From contig JASHYF010000143.1 in assembly GCA_030043235.1 (NCBI GenBank), forward strand, positions 1 to 7,482: a stretch of DNA of 7,482 bases. The letters run 5' to 3'. This DNA comes from Solirubrobacteraceae bacterium (GTDB lineage Bacteria; Actinomycetota; Thermoleophilia; Solirubrobacterales; Solirubrobacteraceae). The notes beneath the pieces are model-generated. The model did not search any database. It had not been told where the DNA came from and saw only the letters and a program-made list of their open reading frames with translations. Positions 1-7,482 of the stretch are shown piece after piece; the stretch's first letter is position 1, and every line of letters begins with the position of its first letter. A program made the translations under genes and the position numbers.

Positions 1-2383
<2,383 letters not shown>

Positions 2384-2385
<2 letters not shown>

Positions 2386-2420
2386 TCCCTCAGGGGATCG
2401 CGAGCCCACGGTCACCGTGG
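2384..2420 (+). repeat. Two adjacent perfect inverted repeats just after the sufB stop
   Basis: The first inverted repeat is GATCCC (2384-2389) and GGGATC (2394-2399) around a 4-base TCAG loop. The second is CCACGGT (2406-2412) and ACCGTGG (2414-2420) around one central C; as RNA it would fold with a 5-bp stem and a 5-base loop. Both lie in the 57-base gap between sufB and the next gene. No run of T follows, so a classic intrinsic terminator is not supported. They could be transcript-end, processing or protein-binding sites, or chance in GC-rich DNA. Confidence 0.35.
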
Positions 2421-2442
2421 TCGGCGGCGGCGGCCGAGGCGC

Positions 2443-3210
2443 GTGACACGCGCGCCGGTTGACACGATCGTCGCCCCGCTGTTCCCGCGGGGCCTGCCGT
2501 GGGTGAACGCGCCGGCGGGGGGCGTCAGCGCGATCCAGCGCGGGCGCCCGATGCTGGTGGAGTTCTGGGACTTCTGCCGTCCGAGCTCGATGCGAACGCT
2601 GCCGTACGTGAAGGCATGGCACGAGCGCTACGGGCCGGCGGGCCTGCGGGTGATCGGCGTGCACTGCCCGGGCTTCGAGGCCTCGCGCGCGGAGCAGGCG
2701 GTGAGGGACGCGGTGGCGCGCCTGGGGATCGAGCACCGGGTGCTGATCGACAGCGAGCTGGAGGTGTGGCGGGAGTACGAGAATCTGGGCTGGCCGGCGC
2801 GCTACCTGTTCGACGGCCACGCGCGCCTGTTCGACTACCACTACGGCGAGGGCGCATACGCGGACACGGAGCTCGCGATTCAGGAGCTCGTGGACGTGCG
2901 CCTCGAGCCGCTCGAGCCGCTGCGTCCGGAGGAGGTCCCGGGCGCGCTCCTCGAGCCACAGACGGAAGACCAGGCGGGCGCATACTCGGGCCGCTATGAG
3001 GCGGGAGGCGTGTGGGCGGTGCTCGACGGCGCGGGCACGGTGACGGTGAACGGCGGGGAGGCGCCGGGCGGGCGCGAGCTGACGGTGGCCCATCCGGGGG
3101 CGTATCCGCTGATAGAGCACGAGCGCCACACGGTGAGCGAGCTGCACATGGAGATCGGCGCGGGCGTGAGATGCCTTGCGACGTGCTTCACGCCCGGCAT
3201 CGCCCCGTGA
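2443..3210 (+). CDS. DipZ-like thioredoxin-fold protein without the CxxC active site
   Basis: The 255-residue product resembles the soluble C-terminal half of DipZ/TlpA-family proteins. Residues about 10-155 form a thioredoxin-like domain: PMLVEFWDF, then MRTLPYVKAWHERYG, GLRVIGVHCPGFE, and GWPARYLFD with the likely cis-proline Pro118. Residues about 175-250 look like the beta-sandwich domain that follows the thioredoxin domain in mycobacterial DipZ (VWAVLDGAGTVTVNGG, ELTVAHPGAYPLI, near-terminal ATCFTPG). Family members have Cys-x-x-Cys directly before LRTLP. Here that position reads Arg46-Pro-Ser-Ser49, with a lone Cys45 just before it. Other cysteines are Cys75, Cys244 and Cys248. There is no signal peptide and no CcdA-type membrane part, so it is probably cytoplasmic. 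The GTG start is the only one upstream of the conserved region; no strong ribosome site precedes it. The fold is fairly sure. The function is unknown, and a classical disulfide reductase role is unlikely. Confidence 0.85.
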   Translation: MTRAPVDTIVAPLFPRGLPWVNAPAGGVSAIQRGRPMLVEFWDFCRPSSMRTLPYVKAWHERYGPAGLRVIGVHCPGFEASRAEQAVRDAVARLGIEHRVLIDSELEVWREYENLGWPARYLFDGHARLFDYHYGEGAYADTELAIQELVDVRLEPLEPLRPEEVPGALLEPQTEDQAGAYSGRYEAGGVWAVLDGAGTVTVNGGEAPGGRELTVAHPGAYPLIEHERHTVSELHMEIGAGVRCLATCFTPGIAP

Positions 3211-3258
3211 GTGAGCGGCCGGAGCTATCGAGCTCGCGGACCACGAGCGGACAGCGGT

Positions 3259-3297
3259 GCGGCGCGCCGTCGCGATCAGGCTCCGCTGGCGCGTCGC
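3259..3297. terminator. Candidate bidirectional stem-loop between convergent genes
   Basis: GCGGCGCGCC at 3259-3268 pairs with GGCGCGTCGC at 3288-3297, giving a 10-bp stem (one G-U pair) with a 19-base loop. It sits between the stop of the DipZ-like gene (3210) and the stop of the minus-strand membrane-protein gene (3299), where a shared terminator would be expected. There is no T tract on either side, so it does not meet the standard intrinsic-terminator pattern. A smaller stem, GAGCT/AGCTC around ATCG (3222-3235), lies nearby. Confidence 0.35.
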
Positions 3298-3298
3298 C

Positions 3299-4033
3299 TC
3301 ACGTCTGGAACGAGTGCACGATTTCGCCCATCTGCCCGGCGGCGCGGTTGGCCCCGCCGCGTAGCGCGATGTCTATCTCGTACGCCGCGTTTCTGGTGGA
3401 GATCACAACCTCGCTCTGCACGAGCCCGTGCCCGGCGCGCTCGAACGTGTAAACCCACGCCGGGCCCGCCAGCGTCCTGGTCGTCCCGGTGCTCAGAAGC
3501 TTGAAGTCGCTGAAGCGACTGCTGAGGGACTTGGTGAGCTGGGCTGACAGCGTCGAAAGCGACTGCGTCAGCGGCTTCTTGGGTCGCACGAGCAGCAGCA
3601 CCTTGCCGCCTTCCGCGATGAGGCCGGCGGCGGGCCGGCCGGCGACCCTCGCCAATTGCGCGGCCGTCAGCTGCGTCCAGTCGCGCGGGTAGTGCAGGAT
3701 GAACGGCGCCTGGCCGGACACCGACAGCGTTCCTGGCTGCTTCAGCCCCGCTTGCGCCTGGGCGGCGGCCCGTGCCGTCGCCGGCGCCTGGATGTGCGTC
3801 ACTTTCGACCCCGTGAACACCCCCGCGGCCAGGAGCGCAAGGACGAGGGCGAGGGCGAGGCCTGCCGCGCCAGCGACCGCCGCCTCGCGCATACGGCGAT
3901 TGGAGCGGCCCGGACTGTGGCGGGCCGGCGCCGCCCCGTCGCTGCGAGGAGGCACGTAGCCCGGGAGGGGGCCGGCCGCCGCCCCTGTTGGGGCGGGCGG
4001 AGGAGGAAGCGGAGGCGCGGAAGGCGCGCTCAT
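3299..4033 (-). CDS. Membrane-anchored protein with extracytoplasmic PsbP/DcrB-like domain (hypothetical)
   Basis: With the ATG at 4033 the product has 244 residues. Residues 1-45 are Pro/Ala-rich (MSAPSAPPLPPPP) and probably cytoplasmic. Arg46, Arg47 and Arg49 precede one hydrophobic segment at about 51-73 (Ala/Leu/Val), followed by an Ala/Gln-rich linker. Residues about 102-244 form a compact soluble domain with FILHYPRDW, KVLLLVRPKKP, GPAWVYTFE, SEVVISTRNAAYEIDIAL and a final EIVHSFQ. 'Y-P-x-x-W' near the start and a strand ending in a helix-like tail recall PsbP/DcrB (Mog1-like) folds of bacterial lipoproteins and secreted proteins; this is a guess from pattern. An in-frame ATG at 4081 and TTG at 4093 would extend it. 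The extra codons (ACA, ACT, GAT, TTT, TCT) look non-coding, so 4033 is preferred, though no good ribosome site precedes any start. It lies downstream of the fibre gene on the same strand. Confidence 0.8.
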   Translation of the reverse strand: MSAPSAPPLPPPPAPTGAAAGPLPGYVPPRSDGAAPARHSPGRSNRRMREAAVAGAAGLALALVLALLAAGVFTGSKVTHIQAPATARAAAQAQAGLKQPGTLSVSGQAPFILHYPRDWTQLTAAQLARVAGRPAAGLIAEGGKVLLLVRPKKPLTQSLSTLSAQLTKSLSSRFSDFKLLSTGTTRTLAGPAWVYTFERAGHGLVQSEVVISTRNAAYEIDIALRGGANRAAGQMGEIVHSFQT

Positions 4034-4057
4034 GGCCGCTGTGGGCCACCGAGAGCC

Positions 4058-4086
4058 AAAATCCTGAGTGCTCGTTGTCATGTCAG
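4058..4086 (-). promoter_or_regulatory. Weak candidate sigma-70-type promoter for the membrane-protein gene
   Basis: Read on the minus strand, CTGACA (4086-4081) matches five of six bases of the -35 consensus, and GATTTT (4063-4058) lies 17 bases further on as a poor -10. Transcription would begin a few bases later, leaving a short leader before the ATG at 4033. The weak -10 makes this tentative. Confidence 0.2.
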
Positions 4087-4352
4087 CTACCAAGGATCCT
4101 TTGTCGCGAACGGCAGGGACGTTTGAGCGCAGCTGTCAGTGCGGTCACTCCGGTTGTTCGCCACGCGCCATCCGTTTCCTGCACCGCCCGTTGCAATCCG
4201 GCCGTCACCGTTTCGCGCTGGTCGTGCGACGCCATCGGCGTCCGCGACGACGGGCAGCCCGCCGGCGGCATCCACGCTCTCGAGCTACGGTCCGAGATCG
4301 GGTATCTTGGGATCGTCCGTGGGCGACTGCTTACCGGTTGGTACAGGCTCAT
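4083..4352 (-). CDS. Possible small ORF of 89 codons behind a strong Shine-Dalgarno
   Basis: On the minus strand, the stop of the fibre gene (TGA, 4364-4362) runs straight into GAGGAGG, then ACGG, then an ATG at 4352. This is the strongest ribosome-binding sequence I found in the window and would suit translational coupling to the fibre gene. The frame continues for 89 codons to TGA at 4083. The predicted protein begins MSLYQPVSSRPRTIP and is rich in Ser, Arg, Pro and Thr, with no membrane segment or motif that I recognise. Its middle codons end mostly in G or C, but both ends do not. It may be a real small gene, the stub of a decayed one, or a chance frame behind a purine-rich patch. No function is proposed. 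Confidence 0.35.
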   Translation of the reverse strand: MSLYQPVSSRPRTIPRYPISDRSSRAWMPPAGCPSSRTPMASHDQRETVTAGLQRAVQETDGAWRTTGVTALTAALKRPCRSRQRILGS

Positions 4353-4361
4353 CCGTCCTCC

Positions 4362-7300
4362 TCACAGTTTCTCGAACGTGAATTTGTGCAGCGACATGTG
4401 TTCGAATTTTGCTTCGAACGTCGTCGATTTCGCGACTATGAACGAGAAGGACCCAGACGTTAGCTCACTTGCGAGTTTCGACTGTTTCCATTCGTCGACC
4501 AGGACGCCATCGACTTCGATTTTCATCGTGGATTCTTTTTCTGCTTCGCCCTCCCAGTAGAGATTCACGATCGTCGGGCCGGTCGTACTCGGCGTCACCG
4601 CTTTCGCAGTTTCGAGTTCTTTCGCGGCTTCAGGTTTGGCCGCGATTTCCGTGGCCGCTTCTTCCTTGAGTTCCGTTTTGTTGAGCTTTGCCCGCGTGAC
4701 TGCTTCGCTCGCGAGCTGGGTAGCCGTCAGCGTTTCTTTCACGATGTCGCCGGCTTCAATGCCTTCCGGTTTGATCTCTTCATGGGTCAGCTTTTCTTTT
4801 TCAAGGCGGTTCGGTTCGAGCGATTCTTTTTTGACCTTGCCGTTCGTGACGGCTTCCGTGCCTATCTTGATTTCTTCGACGGCGCCACTGGCGAGGTTGA
4901 ACGCCTGGACCGTTTCTTTGGCTATCTTGCTGGTGGAGCTGGAGCCGCCCGTCACGGCTTCGGCTTTGATCTTCGCCGTTTCGACAGCTTCCGAGGCCAG
5001 CTTTTCTCCCGTCACGGCGGCGGACGCGAGGTTGAACGGCTCGATCGTTTCTTTGGCGATCTTGCTGGTCGAGCTGGAGCCGCCTGTGACGGCTTCGGCT
5101 TTGAGCTTTTCTTCGGTCACCGCTCCCGCGCCGAGCTTGACGGCCGTCACTGCTCCGGAGGCCAGCTGGCCCGCGGTGATCGTTTCACTCAGGATCTTCA
5201 CCGCAGAAACCGCTTCGTTCTTTATCTTGGCCGTTTCCACGGCTTCGCCTTTCAGCTTCCCCCCGGTGACGGCTTCGCTCAGGATCTTCGCTGTTTCAAC
5301 GGATTCTTTGCCGAGCTTGCCGGCCGTCACCGCTTCTCCGGCGATCTTTTCGCTGGTGACGGCGCCGGGAGAGAGCTGAGATTCGGTGATCGTCTGGTTC
5401 GCGATCTTCGCAGCCGTCACCGCTTCGTTTTTCAGCTTGCCTTCAGAGACCGCTTCAGCGGCCAGCTTTTCTTCCGTCACCGCCCCGTTCTTCAGCTTCG
5501 CGGTTTCTACTGATTCTTTGCCGAGCTTGGCGGCCGTCAGGGCTTCGCCAGCGATCTTTTCGGCAGTGACAGCGTTGGCGGCCAGCTGGGTCGCGGTGAT
5601 CGTTTCTTTCGCGATCTTCGCGGCGGAGACCGCTTCAGCGGCAAGCTTCCCTTCCGTCACAGCTTCAGCGGCGAGCTTCCCAGCCGTAACCGCTTCAGAA
5701 GCCAGCTTGCCGGCCGTCACCGCCGCAGAGCCCAGCTTCCCTTCCGTCACCGCTTCGTTTTTCAGCTTCGCTGTTTCGACAGATTCTTTTGCGAGCTTCG
5801 GGGCGCTCACGGCTTCCCCGGCGATCTTTTCAGCGCTCACGGCGGCGACAGCCAGCTGAGACGGGGTGATCGTTTCTTTCGCGATCTTCGCCGCAGAGAC
5901 CGCTTCGTTCTTCAGCTTCCCTTCCGAGACCGCTTCATGAGCCAGCTTCCCTTCCGTCACCGCTTCGTTCTTCAGCTTCGCGGTTTCAACGGATTCGTTG
6001 CCGAGCTTGCCGGCCGTCACGGCTTCCCCCGCGATCTTTTCGGCGGTCACAGCGCCGGCGGCGAGCTGCGACGCGGTGATCGTTTCTTTCGCGATCTTCG
6101 CGCCAGTCACAGCGCCGGCGGCGAGCTTCGACGCGGTAATCGTTTCCGTCGCGATCTTCGCCGCGGAAACCGCTTCAGAGGCCAGCTTCGCTTCCGTCAC
6201 TGCGCCAGCCGCCAACCTTTCTTCCGTCACCGCTTCATGGGCCAGCTTCCCTTCCGTGACCGCTTCGGCGCCCAGCTTTTCTTCGGTGACCGCTTCATCG
6301 GCCAGCTTTTCTTCGGTCACCGCTTCGTTCGCCAGCTTTGCCGTGTCGACGGATTCTTTGCCCAGCTTCCCGGTCGTCACGGCTTCGCCCGCGATCTTTT
6401 CGGGAGCGACGGCGCTGGCGGCGAGCTGTGACGCGGTGATCGTTTCTTTTGCGATCTTCGCCGCAGAAACCGCTTCGGGGGCCAGCTTTCCTTCGGTCAC
6501 CGCTTCGGGTGCCAACTTCCCTTCCGTCACCGCTGCGGGCGCCAGCTTCGCCGTCGTCACCGCTTCGTTCTTCAACTTCGCCGTTTCGACGGATTCTTGA
6601 GCGAGCTTCCCGGCGGTCAGCGCTTCCCCTGCGATCTTTTCGGCAGTGACGGCGCCGGAGGCGAGCTGCGACGCGGTGATCGTTTCTTTCGCGATCTTCG
6701 CGGCGGAAACCGCTTCGAACGCCAGCTTGCCCGTCGTCACCGCTTCGGACGCGAGCTTCCCCGTTGTCACGGCTTCGCTCGCGAACTTTTCGGCAGTGAC
6801 CGCGCCAGCGGCCAGCTGCGCCGCGGTGATCGTTTCTTTCGCGATCTTCGCCGCAGAGACGGCTTCGTTCTTCAGCTTCCCTTCCGTCACCGCTTCAACG
6901 GCCAGCTTCCCCGAGGTCACCGCTTCGTTCTTCAACTTCGCCGTTTCGACAGATTCTTGACCGAGGCGGCCGGCCGTCACCGCGTCGGTCGCGATCTTGT
7001 CGGTGCCAACAGCGCCGTTGGCCAGTTGAGCCGCGGTGATCGTTTCCTTGGCGATCTTCGCCGCGGAGACGGCTTCCGCTGCGAGCATTGCTTCGGTCAC
7101 CTGTTCGGGCGCGATTTCCACGCCTTTGCCCGGTTTGCCTTCGGCGCCCGTTTCGCCTTTGACACCCTGCGGTCCCTGTTTGCCTTCCGCGCCCGTTTCG
7201 CCCCTGGCGCCCTGCGGACCCGGTTTGCCTTCCGGCCCGGTGGCGCCCGTATGGCCTTCCGCTCCCGCCGAACCCGTATGGCCTTCAGGCCCGGCGGGGC

Positions 7301-7482
7301 CCGGGTGGCCTTCCTTGCCTTCGGGGCCAGCGGCGCCCGCGGGACCTTGCTTTCCCTGGGGTCCGGTTGCCCCGGTTTCGCCCCGCGGACCCCGCAGGGG
7401 GGTCTTGCGTTTTGCCTGTCGGCCGACAAGACGCACCGTCTCGACCGGGCTGACGGGTTCGATGCGCTCGGGTAGCACCGGC
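4362..7482 (-). CDS. Giant collagen-like and decapeptide-repeat fibre protein; 5' end lies outside the window
   Basis: At least 1038 residues are visible, and the frame is open at the right edge, so the start and any signal peptide or anchor are probably outside. Numbering from the GTG at 7478, the order is: about 29 basic/polar residues; collagen Gly-X-Y triplets (30-119); 80 tandem units of the form E-A-V-T-x-x-K-L-A-x (125-934); an Ala/Glu/Lys-rich, probably helical linker (935-964); and a beta-rich head (about 965-1038) with NLYWEGEAEK and IEVDGVLVDEW. No Cys is seen, and Trp and Tyr occur only in the head. Such stalk-plus-head plans are typical of trimeric surface fibres and phage tail fibres, and AVT-KLA-type repeats occur in annotated fibre-like proteins. 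No phage gene is nearby, so a cell-surface role is equally possible. Codons favour GAA and AAA, unlike sufB. The stop is followed at once by a GAGGAGG and a possible small ORF. Reading frame is sure; function is inferred. Confidence 0.88.
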   Translation of the reverse strand, partial: PVLPERIEPVSPVETVRLVGRQAKRKTPLRGPRGETGATGPQGKQGPAGAAGPEGKEGHPGPAGPEGHTGSAGAEGHTGATGPEGKPGPQGARGETGAEGKQGPQGVKGETGAEGKPGKGVEIAPEQVTEAMLAAEAVSAAKIAKETITAAQLANGAVGTDKIATDAVTAGRLGQESVETAKLKNEAVTSGKLAVEAVTEGKLKNEAVSAAKIAKETITAAQLAAGAVTAEKFASEAVTTGKLASEAVTTGKLAFEAVSAAKIAKETITASQLASGAVTAEKIAGEALTAGKLAQESVETAKLKNEAVTTAKLAPAAVTEGKLAPEAVTEGKLAPEAVSAAKIAKETITASQLAASAVAPEKIAGEAVTTGKLGKESVDTAKLANEAVTEEKLADEAVTEEKLGAEAVTEGKLAHEAVTEERLAAGAVTEAKLASEAVSAAKIATETITASKLAAGAVTGAKIAKETITASQLAAGAVTAEKIAGEAVTAGKLGNESVETAKLKNEAVTEGKLAHEAVSEGKLKNEAVSAAKIAKETITPSQLAVAAVSAEKIAGEAVSAPKLAKESVETAKLKNEAVTEGKLGSAAVTAGKLASEAVTAGKLAAEAVTEGKLAAEAVSAAKIAKETITATQLAANAVTAEKIAGEALTAAKLGKESVETAKLKNGAVTEEKLAAEAVSEGKLKNEAVTAAKIANQTITESQLSPGAVTSEKIAGEAVTAGKLGKESVETAKILSEAVTGGKLKGEAVETAKIKNEAVSAVKILSETITAGQLASGAVTAVKLGAGAVTEEKLKAEAVTGGSSSTSKIAKETIEPFNLASAAVTGEKLASEAVETAKIKAEAVTGGSSSTSKIAKETVQAFNLASGAVEEIKIGTEAVTNGKVKKESLEPNRLEKEKLTHEEIKPEGIEAGDIVKETLTATQLASEAVTRAKLNKTELKEEAATEIAAKPEAAKELETAKAVTPSTTGPTIVNLYWEGEAEKESTMKIEVDGVLVDEWKQSKLASELTSGSFSFIVAKSTTFEAKFEHMSLHKFTFEKL
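4365..4586 (-). other. C-terminal head domain of the fibre protein
   Basis: The last 74 or so residues (965-1038) leave the repeat pattern. They alternate hydrophobic and polar residues as beta strands do: PTIVNLYWEGEAEK, STMKIEVDGVLVDEW, GSFSFIVAKST, FEAKFEHMSLHKFTFEKL. In fibrous trimers the terminal head usually gives the fold its trimer register and binds the target. I do not recognise the family. Confidence 0.6.
4677..7106 (-). repeat. 80 tandem units coding for a ten-residue repeat (30-bp period)
   Basis: Residues 125-934 of the fibre protein divide without a gap into 80 units. Seventy-eight are exactly 10 residues, and two are 15 (5052-5096 and 4917-4961). The consensus is Glu-Ala-Val-Thr-x-x-Lys-Leu-Ala-x, with Ile allowed for Val or Leu. 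Variants such as ETITASQLAA, GAVTAEKIAG and ESVETAKLKN recur in fixed order. Hydrophobic residues fall at positions 3 and 8, that is every fifth residue. DNA conservation is high between units, which suggests expansion by unequal recombination or slippage. Units near the head (from about residue 755 on) are more diverged. Confidence 0.93.
7122..7391 (-). repeat. Collagen-like Gly-X-Y region
   Basis: Thirty consecutive Gly-X-Y triplets occupy residues 30-119, starting GPRGETGATGPQGKQ and ending GAEGKPGKG. Glu, Lys, Pro, Ala, Gln and Thr fill X and Y. This is the pattern of bacterial collagen-like proteins, in which three chains form a triple helix. Charged residues, rather than hydroxyproline, are thought to stabilise such helices in bacteria. 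It implies that the whole fibre is a trimer. Confidence 0.93.

Larger units (their letters stand above)
4034..4361. other. Spacer between fibre gene and membrane-protein gene
   Basis: This 328-base stretch separates two minus-strand genes. It contains the possible 89-codon ORF listed separately, the weak promoter near 4058-4086, and a 6-bp hairpin, GACGCC (4228-4233) and GGCGTC (4237-4242), around ATC with no T tract. I see no tRNA, riboswitch or mobile-element end. The plus-strand open frames here give Arg/Ser/Pro-rich translations and look accidental. Confidence 0.5.

Noticed and set aside
3276..4049. Second long minus-strand frame overlapping the membrane-protein gene
   Set aside because: Its translation is Arg/Gly/Ala-rich with no segment structure. 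The frame ending at 3299 has a clear membrane helix and a folded domain.
4034..4093. Upstream starts (ATG 4081, TTG 4093) for the membrane-protein gene
   Set aside because: The extra codons are AT-rich at third positions unlike the rest of the gene, and MSAPSAPPLPPPP is a natural N-terminus. The start remains uncertain.
4677..7106. CRISPR-like regular 30-bp periodicity
   Set aside because: Units are contiguous with no unique spacers, vary at codon third positions and keep one reading frame, so this is a coding tandem repeat.
4636..7475. Several long plus-strand open frames opposite the fibre gene
   Set aside because: They lack stops only because the 30-bp repeat is in step with the codons. 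Their translations are mirror repeats (such as VTASAASF or Arg/Phe-rich strings) with no independent gene signals.
4362..7482. Calling the fibre gene part of a prophage
   Set aside because: Collagen and shaft repeats are common in tail fibres, but no structural, integrase or lysis gene is visible in the window, so there is no support beyond architecture.

Overview
The window is GC-rich DNA with actinobacterial-looking genes. The SufB protein resembles the actinobacterial form, including an intein at the site used in Mycobacterium tuberculosis SufB, and Gly-Ala-Arg-Pro-rich coding with G/C third positions dominates outside one large gene. A high-GC actinobacterium, possibly a soil lineage such as Thermoleophilia, is my best guess. 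This rests on general style, not on a marker gene.

Layout, left to right. (1) Positions 1-2385, plus strand: sufB, the scaffold subunit of the SUF iron-sulfur cluster assembly complex, cut by the left window edge and interrupted by a complete 359-residue intein (601-1677) with a LAGLIDADG homing endonuclease. (2) Positions 2443-3210, plus strand: a soluble protein related to the C-terminal part of DipZ (thioredoxin-like fold plus beta-sandwich), whose redox CxxC motif is replaced. (3) A short convergent spacer with a strong stem-loop. (4) Positions 3299-4033, minus strand: a single-pass membrane-anchored protein with a small extracytoplasmic domain. (5) Positions 4034-4361: a spacer that holds a possible 89-codon ORF with a strong Shine-Dalgarno sequence. 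(6) Positions 4362 to the right edge, minus strand: a fibre-like protein of at least 1038 residues, cut by the window edge. It has about 30 collagen Gly-X-Y triplets, then 80 consecutive repeats built on a ten-residue unit, then a helical linker and a small C-terminal head.

How they fit together. The plus-strand pair joins Fe-S assembly to a thioredoxin-like protein, so a link to sulfur or redox handling is reasonable but unproven. The minus-strand block (fibre, possible small ORF, membrane protein) runs in one direction and could be one transcript concerned with the cell envelope; this is inference. The fibre gene prefers GAA and AAA codons, whereas sufB prefers GAG and AAG, which hints at a different origin.

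The item most worth a second look is the giant decapeptide-repeat shaft: its strict register, its higher-order repeat structure, and its two units extended by exactly five residues.
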